Assembly: GCA_949126835.1 (NCBI GenBank)
Contig: OX421497.1
Location: 46,564,215-46,628,214 of the forward strand
Reading direction: 5' to 3'
DNA from: Anisus vortex
Lineage: Eukaryota; Mollusca; Gastropoda; Planorbidae
DNA length: 64,000 nucleotides
Shown: positions 31,442-41,663 of the stretch, piece after piece
Position numbering within the stretch: position 1 is the first letter of the stretch
How the letters are laid out: each line of letters begins with the position of its first letter
Translations under genes and position numbers: made by a program
The notes under the pieces: model-generated
The model's database searches: none
What the model was told of the DNA's origin: nothing
Seen by the model: only the letters and a program-made list of their open reading frames with translations

Positions 31442-32349
31442 CAAGTTAAATTCCCCGGCGTTGCCCGGGGCAAAATTAAATTTAAATAGGCCTGTATATT
31501 AAAAAAACATAGGCCTAATTATTATTTCCTGAAAAAACATTAGAAAAGTAATTTAAAATAAATAGTATAATCGGTTTAAAAATAGGCAAGTCTTTTTATG
31601 TAACAAAAATTAAATTGTCCGGCGTTGCCCGTGAAGAAAACTACATAGTTTTTGGAATCTAGGTCTATAGATAGATCTGGGTCTATAGGTAGAGATTTAA
31701 AAAAATACATAAATCTAGGAATCTAGGTCTATAGATAGAGATTTAAAAAATACATAGATCTAGGAATCTAGGTTTATAGATAGATCTGGGTCTATAGATA
31801 GAGATTTAAAAAAATACATAGATCTAGGAATCTAGGTCTATAGATAGAGATTTAAAAAAATACACAGATCTAGGAACCTAGGTCTATAGATAGAGATTTT
31901 AAAAAATACAATGCAAAGAACGCTATAATAATTGTAAAGATAGAATTATTATTTATTTACTGAAAACATTTAAGAATGTAATTTAAAATAAATATTGTCT
32001 TTTTATTTAACAAAAAGTTAGGACCATCCCTGTGGATGAGAAACGAACAACCGTCTCTCGCAGATATTTTATTTACTGAAAACATTTTAGGAAAGCTTAA
32101 AGTCCGGAAATTCTTTACAATATTTACAAAAAAAATATTAATGTTTTTGTTTTTTTTTAAGTTGAAAAAGAAAGCACTCAGTGTGAAATACAATACCGGT
32201 CGCCCGAATAGCAGTCGAATAGGCGACGCTAACTCTAATATGGAGGACACATGTCGGAAGTGAGATCGTAAAAGTAAAATATTAGACAATAAGGTCACGA
32301 GTCTTTAAATTAACCAATGGTGGATCGGAAATCACACACGCAGTCTACT
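31442..32349 (-). mobile_element. Helitron-like element, copy 2 (minus)
   Basis: Read on the minus strand, it ends in hairpin CCCCGGGCAACGCCGGGG then AATTTAACTTG, next to T. The far end (about 32320-32349) matches the 5' part of copy 1 (AACCAATGG...AAATCAC, then TTTATATA). It contains a tRNA-like module on the minus strand at about 32180-32260 (GACTGCTATTCGGGCGACCG) and a minisatellite. No Rep/helicase ORF. Confidence 0.55.
31655..31915. repeat. ~46-bp minisatellite inside Helitron-like copy 2
   Basis: About five to six units with TCTAGGTCTATAGATAGAGA followed by TTTAAAAAAATACATAGA. Internal minisatellites are common in Helitrons. Confidence 0.9.
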
Positions 32350-32351
32350 TT

Positions 32352-32846
32352 ATATATTAACAAGCTAAATTCCCCTGGGTTGGCCGGGGCAAAATTTAAT
32401 TTGCCTGTATAAGCTAAAGATGAAAATTTCATAAACTGCAATGAACAGAAAGACAAAATAATTTTAAATAAGCTTATATAATTTTTATTTACTAAAAACA
32501 TTGAATAAAGTAATTTAAAACAAATATTGTAGGCTAATAGTATTAAAAATAGGTAAGTCTTTATATTTAACAAAAAGATAAATTGTCGGGTGTTGGATGT
32601 GGATTTAAAATATTTTTTTCTTAAGTAGGCCTAATATTAATTGATAAAAAAAATTGAACAAAAAAAGGTATAGACTACCCTGGATAATCCAACCCGGGTC
32701 AACCGAATGGCAATCCGATATGTTAACCACTCGGCTAGCGAGGACACATGGGCTGAGTCAAATTGAAAAGGTCAAATATAAGGCAATAAGGTCACGTGCC
32801 TTTAAATAAACCAATTTGATTGGTTAAACACACACAAAGAGCTTTG

Positions 32847-32877
<31 letters not shown>

Positions 32878-32878
32878 G
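32352..32878 (-). mobile_element. Helitron-like element, copy 3 (minus)
   Basis: Starts (as 3' end) CAAGCTAAATTCCCCTGGG..., contains a minus-strand tRNA-like module at about 32690-32755 (CTAGCCGAGTGGTTAAC, GACCCGGGTTGGATT), and ends in a (TA)n run reaching the hAT insertion. Adjacent to copy 2 in the same orientation. Confidence 0.5.
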
Positions 32879-33289
32879 CAGTGGCGTACCGAAGGGGGTG
32901 CGGGGGGTGCGGACCGCACCGGGTGACACCCTCTCAGGAAAATGACTAGCATCAACCATCATGATGTGTCATCACAATACATCATGCAGTCTGGTGCTTT
33001 TTTGAATGAGACTGCTAAACTAGATCGATTCTCTTAATATTCCGTAAATACGATTCCAAAGTATGAGTCCTAGATGACATGGAGGCAAAGCGTTGAGTGA
33101 ACGTGTTGGTGTGTCGCTATCAGGATCCTATAAACTGCTATGGTTAAAAGACGCTTCTCACTCTACGGTAGACACTGATTATTCCCATGCAAGCAGCATG
33201 CATTCTTTAAAAGAGCAAATAGTGCAGAAAATGGAAGAGGATGACGTGGAAACACAATGCATGTAATATGCCTGGATAATTTGGAAAAA

Positions 33290-33960
33290 GAAGTTGATGC
33301 CTATAATGTTGAATCCAAACAAGATATGGCTAATGTCATTATGAGTGACGTTAAAGAAGAAAATTGGAATGCTCTATCAGATGCTTCTTACTGGAATATA
33401 TCAGTTCCTGATTCATTTTCGGGTTGAAATAATCAAAAGAGGGAGTTCATTGTTTCAGAACAAAGACGGTCCCTTTCAGTGTTGTGACAAGACAAGATGC
33501 AAAAGCTAAAGGACATGTGCACCAGCTAACAAAACAAGGTAATGCCCAATGGCGAGAAAATAATGCGTCCATGGATGGTTGACTCACTTGTCAGTGAGAA
33601 ATTATACTGTTTTTGCTGCAGATTGTATGCTGTTGATGTTACCGAAACAACATATAAATTTGTTACTGGGTTTGATAAGTGGTGGAAACTGAATCCAAAA
33701 CTACATAATCATAAGACATCTAAAGAGCACTTATGTTGTCTTGAAAAACTCTAAACATTGGCAGCAGGACTTAAGCTACATTAAACAATTGATGTCGAAA
33801 GTATTGCCTTAATAAATAGTGACAAGAAAAAGTGGAGGGATATCCTACACAGTTTGCTAGATATTAGATCTACATTGTTTCTTGCAAATAAAGGAAACTT
33901 TCTTGAGATGGTTGAGATGCTTTCCAAATATGACCCAGTGCTGAAATAGCACCTAATGAG
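33290..33960 (+). pseudogene. hAT transposase N-terminal part with TTF-type zinc finger
   Basis: Longest frame 33542-33754: NGEKIMRPWMVDSLVSEKLY, CFCCRLY, then GFDKWWKLNPKLHNHKTSKE, which is the TTF/ZMYM1-like zinc finger of hAT transposases (W L.YS....YCFCC.LF ... F..W..L...L..HE.S..H). Stops at both sides. Downstream, WRDILHSLLDIRSTLFLANK and NFLEMVEMLSKYDPVL belong to the same protein in another frame. Confidence 0.8.
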
Positions 33961-34329
33961 ACTAAAGATAAGTACATGTACAGGGAAGTCATCTGTATCT
34001 TATCTTTTATCCTAGTAGGGAGATGCTAGAGTGTATTGATCGCTTTCATTCTGATTTCCAGATCAGATCAACAGCGTTTAAGGAAGTTGCAGATATGTTT
34101 GAGGCTGTTCAGCCCAAGATTCTACTGTCAGCAAGTGAAGAATAGTTATTGGTGTCCGTTCCCAAATTAACATCTTTCTACGATGAGCTATATGAAGATG
34201 AGCTCTTAAAAGAAATACCACGGCTTAGACGACACCTAAAAGCAACTGATATTGACCTAAAAAAAAGCCATGGACTGGTCAGTATTAGATATTTTGAAAT
34301 TCATAGCTAAATGGGATTTCATAGAATCT

Positions 34330-34570
34330 CTTCCAACACTCTCGCTAGGCCTTCAATTATTTCTAACGGTATGTGTGTCTGTGGTTTCGTGTGAACGGAG
34401 CTTTTCAAAACTAAGCTTATAGAAAAGCTATTTACGCTCCGCCATGGGATAATCAAGACTTTCTAATCTGGCTATGTTATCGTTGAAAGGGATACTGTGA
34501 ATGATATAGATTTTAATGAGGTATTTGGCAAGTTTGCAGTTTTGAAAAGCAGGAAAGGAAAAATTTAAAT
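34330..34570 (+). pseudogene. hAT transposase C-terminal dimerisation remnant
   Basis: LGLQLFLTVCVSVVSCERSF followed by SKLSL, then after stops SYLRSAMG and LAMLSLKGDTVNDIDFNEV. This is the C-terminal hAT block (V S CERSFSKLKLIK.YLRS.M...RL..LA.LS). Broken by stops. Confidence 0.8.
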
Positions 34571-34793
34571 TAAGTTCTTTTAATGTAAAAATAACTAACC
34601 GTACGGTTGTTTCAGTTGTTTATTGCTTTTACTTTCTAATATTAAATTAATATTGTTATGTTTTTGTCATATTTGAGCTGTAAGCTTGTTTTAAGGAGAC
34701 GAAAACTATGGTGAATTTCGGGGAGGGGGGGGGTGACACCCAAAGTTTACCGCACCGGGTGACACCAGCCCTCGGTACGCCACTGTATATATG

Positions 34794-35540
34794 TATAAAG
34801 AATAGTATACTGCTACATGTCTATCAATGATAGTTTCTGGTTGTTGCTGTTTTTTTTTAAATATATAAAACAAACTGTAATCAGAAAGCAATCTTGTCCA
34901 TTGTTTTACTTTACCCAATGCGGTCCAGCTCTCCCCATCTTAATGTTGCTAAAAGCATTGTTTAGTTATGCAAACAAAAAGGATTACCCCATCTCTCCCC
35001 GACCCAGATCTATATTATATTTCTTAAATGTTCTCATGTTTTCTAGTTGGCCTCGCAACAAACATAGACTGAGCAAACTCTAGGCTATCAATAATGTTTA
35101 CACTCTTCTAACTTATAACTTATAACTGATGTTATAACTTGTCTACACATGCTAAGTGTTGCATAATTTACATTAACCAGAGTCATCTAATCTAGTGATC
35201 TGGTACTTTCCTTTTAATCAATACTGTGTGGGGCTTTAGTTTGACGCTGGAATATCACAACCAATAGTATGCCTTCTTTGGTCCTTTCTTTTAAATGGGT
35301 AAGTGAAAAATCAGTCATTTATTTTGACAAATGAAATAGCCTGGAAGTAGGAGAGAAACTATGGGAGTCTTGATATCAAATCCAGAAAATTGTTGAATTT
35401 TAGTTTTGTATATACCTGTCATTTGTTTGTCAAAGTCTAAATCACAACTTTTTGACATTTTTTGATTATATATCTAATGTTTTATAATGTTACGAGGTAC
35501 ATTTTGAAACTTTGTTTTCTTTGTTTCTTACTAGATTCCG
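34794..35540. other. Non-coding stretch upstream of the orphan gene
   Basis: No exon or repeat recognised. Confidence 0.4.
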
Positions 35541-35661
35541 TGTTTTGACACATTTTTCATTTTCAACGTCATGTGACGGATACATACGAAATGTGATTGG
35601 TGGAATACAGCGGTGTCAAAGCTCAAATATTGTAGTTACTTCACTTTGAACTTTGATCGAC
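35541..35661 (+). promoter_or_regulatory. Proximal upstream region of the 318-codon gene
   Basis: Contains an inverted CCAAT box (ATTGG, 35595-35599) and a GACGTCA-like ACGTCATGTGACGG near 35568. No TATA box is evident. Suggestive only. Confidence 0.2.
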
Positions 35662-36618
35662 ATGCAGGCTAAACAAGATGGCGTAGAGTCTTCAATGCAC
35701 GTCCACAGAGCTAAGGTCAGTTCATACCGCCCTCACACCTCTGGTGTTCCGCCATTGACCACCCAGCAGCTGACGGACACTCAGCAGACAAGCGGAATAA
35801 CCCATCACTATCGCCTCCAGCAGAGCGCATACGTAAACCACAGGGACATACCACCCTTGGCCCACGGAGGTCGTGACCTTCAGTACTATCCCGGCATTCT
35901 GCATGACCTTACACACCATCACAGTCACGTGGTTGACAATCACGTGTTCATGAACAGCACAAGTTCCTTCAACGATAAGAAGGCTTTCGATACGTCACTT
36001 CCTCGCATCGTCATTACAGGAAGTGATGAAAGGGGATTCCCCGAAAATCTGCCAACGCGCAACGCCCATACAGCCAGGAATAGCCACACTAATGAAAGAG
36101 CCGCGAAAGAGCACCATTCTGTACTGGGAATATCACCGGCTCATAACGCAATAGTTTCTAAAGAGAAAGTGCAGAAGGAGAAAGCAGTTCAGGCCCAAGC
36201 CTCTAGCAGCAAAAGAAACAAGCAAAACTTTTACGATGCCCCGAACGAGCTCGCCATGAAACTGTCCCTACCTTGCCAGTCTGGCTGCTGTTACTGCGTG
36301 TATGCTAGCCTCCTGGGGCCTGTTAAGGTGTTCGTGTCTCGGGTGGACCCACCCAAGAAGGGCCCCTTTCTCTGTAAGATCAAGGACGGTAACGGCCGCC
36401 CGGTCATCCCGGTGGCCAGAAAGAGCGACCTGAGGGGCCTGGTGTACGACCCGAAGAGTCACTCCCTGTATCCCCCTATCAGCAAAGGCGAGAGGCCCTT
36501 GTTTCAGGAGGCCAGAAGCAGCCCGAGGAACAAAGCGGCACAGATTGGCACAAAGCGTGACGTAAGCAAGCGCAAGCCTGCCACAAAACACAGCAAAAAT
36601 GTTTTCCACAAACACTGA
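35662..36618 (+). CDS. Uncharacterised intronless gene, 318 codons
   Basis: Begins with ATG in good context (GAC ATG) as MQAKQDGVESSMHV; a TTG three codons earlier is not needed. Single uninterrupted frame to TGA. The first two thirds are polar, His/Gln/Ser-rich and probably disordered (LTHHHSHVVDNHVF, SYRPHTSGVPPLTTQQ). The C-terminal third (about 205-290) is compact and GC-rich: LPCQSGCCYCVYASLLGPVK, FVSRVDPPKKGPFLCKI, then PVIPVARKSDLRGLVYDPKS. It ends in a Lys/Arg-rich tail (KRKPATKHSKN) that could be a nuclear signal. No signal peptide. GC content is well above the flanks, supporting real coding. I do not recognise a family, so function is unknown. Confidence 0.75.
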   Translation: MQAKQDGVESSMHVHRAKVSSYRPHTSGVPPLTTQQLTDTQQTSGITHHYRLQQSAYVNHRDIPPLAHGGRDLQYYPGILHDLTHHHSHVVDNHVFMNSTSSFNDKKAFDTSLPRIVITGSDERGFPENLPTRNAHTARNSHTNERAAKEHHSVLGISPAHNAIVSKEKVQKEKAVQAQASSSKRNKQNFYDAPNELAMKLSLPCQSGCCYCVYASLLGPVKVFVSRVDPPKKGPFLCKIKDGNGRPVIPVARKSDLRGLVYDPKSHSLYPPISKGERPLFQEARSSPRNKAAQIGTKRDVSKRKPATKHSKNVFHKH

Positions 36619-36867
36619 AAAAAACACCTGGCTACTTTAAGCAAGCCGAACACATTGATTTCATAAGATTCAATAACTTTATAACTTTACAATCAATTGT
36701 TCTCTCAGTTCACTCTAGATAGAGTTCGGTTCTAATGAACAATCGCACACGAAATAGTAAAATGAAACTATTTGTGTTGTGTACTAGTGAAATAGAACAA
36801 AAGTTCCATAACCTTAAGTAAAAGCTTAGTCTCTGCGAAAAAGATACCTAGACTTTATACTTTATTC

Positions 36868-37072
36868 CATGAGTCGGCAAACTTTTGATGATGGTTGCCA
36901 AAGTGGGATTTCTAATTCATTCAGCGTGCCTAGAGCCTGAAATGTATCCTTTAGCACTCATTTTTTTTGCAGAAAAAAGACGTCAATTGCCTATTTGCGA
37001 GTTTTCCGCGTGCCATTGGAAATCGTTATGTTTGACAAGTTTGGCACGCGTGCCGTGTGTTGCCCATCCCTG
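36868..37072. mobile_element. Short family D MITE (~205 bp), reverse orientation relative to 39606
   Basis: Left end CATGAGTCGGCAAAC, right end CCCATCCCTG, internal CAGCGTGCC and CGCGTGCCATTGGAAATCG. Flanks CTTTATTC / CTCTATTC match 7 of 8 as an old target duplication. Confidence 0.75.
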
Positions 37073-37219
37073 CTCTATTCAATAAGGTGATCTAGAAAAT
37101 TGTGTGGGGACAAAAACCCATCAACAATCACACATTACGAATAAATATCCTTGGCCAGTGTTTATTGCCGTGTAATCAAAATCAATTTCAAAAGTATATT
37201 GTTGTTTTTCTACTCCAGC

Positions 37220-37623
37220 ATCGAATTGATTCACACACTGCTGGATGGCTTGTAGGACAAGATTACGAAAAATCCCGGAGTACGTTTAGCAATGTCATCC
37301 ACCAGGTCTGGCGTCAGGGTGCCACCATGGAGGAACAGTTTTGAGGCCCCAGGCCAAGTCTACAGAAGACCGGCTAGCTTTAATCTATCAGTCAGGATTC
37401 CACGACAACTCGTCTATAGACTTTTCGTCATCGGCACTTCGACTACAGAAAGTAGATCTACCGACGTTACGTCTGCCAATACATCTCGTCTGACACTGCG
37501 TCTACCGTCTACCGACACTTGGTCCAATGGAGTTATCGTGACACCATCAGACTGGTGGTCTGGACAAACAAGAGAAGTTTGGGAAGCAGAACTATATGAT
37601 CAAGACAATTATCCAATGTGAAT
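37220..37623 (+). other. Possible exon region, strand uncertain
   Basis: A good plus acceptor (TTTTTCTACTCCAG) precedes HRIDSHTAGWLVGQDYEKSR, and an overlapping plus frame runs to DQDNYPM-stop at 37619-37621. A minus frame reads KLFLHGGTLTPDLVDDIAKR then TPGFFVILSYKPSSSV-stop, also protein-like. GC is above the flanks. No homology recognised, so neither is called as a gene. Confidence 0.2.
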
Positions 37624-37624
37624 T

Positions 37625-39300
37625 CGGACGAAATGCTTGTGCATTACTTGCTAATGACAGAACATGAAAAGGCAGCGAATCAGTTTAAAGTGTAATTATT
37701 TTAAGACTTCAAGTCTATGTAGAAAATTTAAATCACGGCTTGGTTGTCCCAATTTTTTTTTATTACATTATGGATACAGTGTCACATTTAATTTAACAAA
37801 TAGTTTATACACGTACAGTTTTAGTTTTTGTCTGTTGTGAACTGTGATATCTTAAAAACTGTGTAAAAAATGTATACGTGAAAAGTAATTCCATATATTC
37901 AGTTATCTCCCATTTAAACTACTAAATTTATACAAGAGATATCATTCCATGAACGTATAATCCTGGGCCACACAATCTCCTTCCAAGTGCTGCGTAAACT
38001 GATCAGACGCAGCTGACACACCAATTGACAAACTTTCTATTTTGAATGTAAAGGTAATGTTTTACACACAAATATAAATAAAATAATAAAATTTATTTCT
38101 AAATCTATTGAAAGAGTTGTCTTTCCATTGTTGGCTAATGTCATTGATTGTCAGTTTGTCCATGTTATGTGTTATATTTACAGAAGTCTAGTTCATATTT
38201 TTCAAATTCTATAACAAACAATAACACATAGAAATACAAGCACAAGTCCTTAGTTCTACATTGTTATCACAGTAACTTTATTAATGATTTTATTTAGACC
38301 AAGAAAAAAAAACATATAACTGGCCCAGAGATATACAAGAATATTTCACAGGGACTAAACATTTTGTAATAAGTTCAGCAGTATATTGGTCACAACATAC
38401 TTCAAACTCATTGAGAACACAGTAACATTCATGTGGATATACCCTATGTCCATATTGCACAATGAATTCAATTGAAAACACTTTCATACATCATTTGAAT
38501 AAAACATTTTTTGACAAAATTTCAAAAATCAATTGTTCAAAAAGCAAATAAAACTACAACAAGTAACATGAAAATATTACATCAATATTACATCAATATA
38601 CACGAGTATAAGTTTCCGGTAGTGACATGTCAAAGTATACAAGGGTCATATATAAATTATATCAGTTATTATGTCAAAATAACCAGGCACTAAAAAAAAT
38701 ATTAGTTTATTTAAAAAAGAAACATTTTTGTATAATGGACAGCATTATTGTTTTTTGTAATTTGGAATGAATTGATATAATGCATTTTTTGCTAAACATT
38801 GAACAACACTGAACTAAATGTAAATATTTTCTTGGAAGGCAAACTAATGTATCACATGAAGACAAAAATAGCTTCCCAGAAGAAAAAGATGAAATGTACA
38901 CAGTCTGTTTTTTGATGTACACGTGAAATAGTTTGAAACAAAAAACAAATTGAATAAAAACCAGTTCTCTGACATTGACTTGCATTGAAACCTGGCAAGT
39001 GATATGTGCAAACAAAAAAAGTTTCCCCGATCATTGAGGAAAGACAACAATAACACATTTCAGGTTTTCCATGAAATGGTTTTTGAAATTTTGTATAACA
39101 GTGAACTCTATTTGTAACAAAATGTTATATGTTAATACTCTACATATGTATATATGGCGTTACACAATATTTAGGTGGAAAAAAACAGTGCATTTTAAAA
39201 CATCAAAATATACAGCGGTGAAACATCTAGCATGCAGCTACTATTATGGGAAATAAAATTGATTCTGTGTAATCTAATTTCATTGTTTTTCGACACTCAA
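37625..39300. other. AT-rich non-coding region
   Basis: Many short open frames consistent with AT-rich chance; no recognised repeat or exon. Confidence 0.4.
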
Positions 39301-39302
39301 CA

Positions 39303-39582
39303 GATCACTACAATACTAGGATCGCATGACTTAAGCTGGACTGTGTACTCATACTGCTCGTTGTGATCCACACTAATACAATACTAGGATCGCATGACTT
39401 AAGCTGGACTGTGTGCTCATACTGCTCGTTGTGATCCACACTAATACAATACTAGGATCGCATGACTTAAGCTGGACTGTGTACTCATACTGCTCGTTGT
39501 GATCCACACTAATACAATACTAGGATCGCATGACTTAAGCTGGACTGTGTACTCATACTGCTCGTTGTGATCCACACTAATA
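39303..39582. repeat. 68-bp tandem repeat, 4 copies
   Basis: Four nearly identical units (CAATACTAGGATCGCATGAC ... GTTGTGATCCACA), almost without divergence, so recent. Confidence 0.95.
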
Positions 39583-39605
39583 TATTTGTTAAACACTCTC
39601 TAACA

Positions 39606-39816
39606 CAGGGGTCATGCAGGGGTCAGCAACCTATGGCACACGTGCCAGACTTGGCACAAAGAATGATTTTCAATGGCACGCGGAAGACACACAAAAAACT
39701 CAAGTATTTTCTACAAGAAATTGATTGCTGGTGTAGGTTGACTTTTCTGGCTGTTGGCACACTGATTGAATTAGATCCAACTTGGGCACACTATTGACAA
39801 AAGCTTCCGACCCCTG
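39606..39816. mobile_element. Short family D MITE
   Basis: CAGGGGTCATGCAGGGGTC start (partly duplicated terminus), AGCAACCTATGGCACACGTG, right end CTTCCGACCCCTG. Flanks CTCTAACA / CTCTAATG agree at 6 of 8. Confidence 0.78.
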
Positions 39817-39929
39817 CTCTAATGTATACTAATACATACACTAATAATGTATATTACCTTTGAACTGGACTTTTTTATCCTCATCCTAAGATCAATGTCA
39901 AACTAGGGGCACTGTGTCAGAACCTCAAT

Positions 39930-40180
39930 GCAATCTACTGCTGTAGTGGGTTTGAATCCTGGTGAAAGCCAGCATTTGTTCCAGGGTCTGGAGGGTGCCC
40001 TGAGACTAACCAGCTCTGATGGGTACATGACCTTAGTTGGGGTAAAGAAAAGGCAGATGGGCATCATGTTGGCCACACAACATCTATAAGATCATGGCCA
40101 CAGAATATTTTGAAATTGTGAATGCTGCTTCACATTCCCTTTGGATCGAATCAGCCAGACACGATACTTGTACTTGTATG
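39930..40180 (+). mobile_element. SINE family B, diverged
   Basis: GGGTTTGAATCCTGGTGAAAG, CTCTGATGGGTACATGACC, GTTGGGGTAAAGAAAAGGC, AATGCTGCTTCACATTCC; more mutated than other copies. Confidence 0.75.
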
Positions 40181-40364
40181 AGACACACCTTTGTCTGATT
40201 CAACCACGTAGTCCAATCAATGTTTCACAAAAAAATCTTGAACAGACTTTGATATAACTTACTGATACTATATTGTAGTATGCCTCAGAAAAGATTATTG
40301 CCTTTACTCTCGTCAAACTATCACACTCCGTTCATACAACTCTCACACAATCCTGCTGTTTAAT

Positions 40365-40475
40365 TCACCAAACTGTGAACAATACGGCCCTGGGTTCTAG
40401 CCCTGCTGCCTTGCAGAAGTTTTGGGCCTAGGGCGTAATAATCTGCTATGTAGAAGGAACGTCTGTAAACTTGTA
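40365..40475 (+). mobile_element. SINE family A, diverged
   Basis: TTCACCAAACTGTGAAC, CTGGGTTCTAGCCCTGCTG, TTTTGGGCCTAGGGCGTAAT, tail AGAAGGAACGTCTGTAAAC. Confidence 0.75.
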
Positions 40476-40479
40476 AGTC

Positions 40480-40888
40480 ATAAATCTGTTACTATGGTCT
40501 TGCGAGCACAAAGATGTAAAAATTTTAAAAGCTTAAGTTGACTTTCACAAAAATATTGAAAAAAAAAATTGGGAGAAAAATAATTATTAGTAAATGTAAG
40601 AACATTTGTCAGATCTGACACATGATTGAACCAGTGTATGTTTCTATGACTACAGTTGCTCAATTATTTTATAATAACAACTACATCAAACATCTCTGAC
40701 TGGGGCATAAAAAAAAGTATATGATACAAATTATGATGATTCAGGAATTCTACTACTCCGAATAAACAGAAATAAGTTTATAAACAGACAAATAAATTTG
40801 GCTTAACATAAGAGAAGAAAGAAAATTGATTGTGGCACATTATTGTACATGACAGTGCTTTGCTACTTTAATCATATATATAAATAAG

Positions 40889-40957
<69 letters not shown>

Positions 40958-41500
40958 AATGATGTCTGTCCTCTTGCCCATGTATTTACTAGTAAGTCAA
41001 CTAACTCAGGCTCTCTGATTATATATTGTCCACATCTGAATTTGGCTGGTGCCCATGTTTACAGAGAAGCTTAAAAACTTGGTTTGCCATTGCTGTTTCT
41101 ATAAAAAGATTTTATGTACCCATAGCATAATTTTTGTTTAAAGTTTGGCAAATAATAAATTTGGCAAAGCTACAAATAAAAAAATTATATTCCAAAGAAA
41201 ACCAAAAAAGTGAATCCACAATAGCCATAGATAATAATGACCAGACACAAAATAAAACAACTGAATTTGAAATAAGTGAATTTGTATAGACTTGTTCACT
41301 GGAACACATTTTTAACAATTATATATTGACTAGTCTAGAGCTTGTTGTTGTTAAATAAAATGTTTTTCTATTTTGATTTCTGATAAATGAAGTGTATTAC
41401 TTTTGTTCACTTAAATAAAAAAATTGTTCTTAATAAATGAGGCTTTGCTCATTGCCTCATATATGTTCAACATATATTTAAAGAACATGTTTACATCAAC
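40480..41500. other. AT-rich region downstream of the coiled-coil/MIB gene
   Basis: Contains an (AT)n microsatellite at about 40898-40957. On the minus strand it lies downstream of the stop at 41505 and may include the 3' UTR; no clear AATAAA within 300 nt of the stop. Confidence 0.4.
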
Positions 41501-41504
41501 AGAG

Positions 41505-41663
41505 TCAATCTACTTGAGGAGGCGAGGCAAGCTGGATCTCAAAATATTTCGTTTCAGGGTTCATGGTGTAAGTATTTTCATAGCCAGTATCCCACTTGAC
41601 TCGAAACTTGTTGTAGGGTGTAATTTCATTGGTGATGGTTCCATGTGAAGGGGGTGTGCCATC
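41505..41663 (-). CDS. Coiled-coil/MIB gene, exon 7 (end of MIB/HERC2 domain)
   Basis: Acceptor TGATTGTTTCAG, DGTPPSHGTITNEITPYNKF, RVKWDTGYENTYTMNPETKY, ending QLASPPQVD-stop. The intron before it (41664-45210) is the largest of the gene and holds the 59-bp array. Confidence 0.88.
   Translation of the reverse strand, partial: DGTPPSHGTITNEITPYNKFRVKWDTGYENTYTMNPETKYFEIQLASPPQVD

Larger units (their letters stand above)
32879..34785 (+). mobile_element. hAT transposon with perfect 8-bp duplication, internally deleted
   Basis: Inverted ends CAGTGGCGTACCGA at both sides and an identical 8-bp flank TATATATG (32871-32878, 34786-34793). A subterminal motif GACCGCACCGGGTGACACC occurs near both ends. 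At 1.9 kb it is shorter than autonomous relatives of about 3 kb or more; the transposase has its N-terminal zinc finger and C-terminal dimerisation parts but not the catalytic middle. Confidence 0.92.

Noticed and set aside
35722..36627. Minus-strand ORFs across the 318-codon gene
   Set aside because: Antisense shadows; the plus frame is far longer and has a good start.
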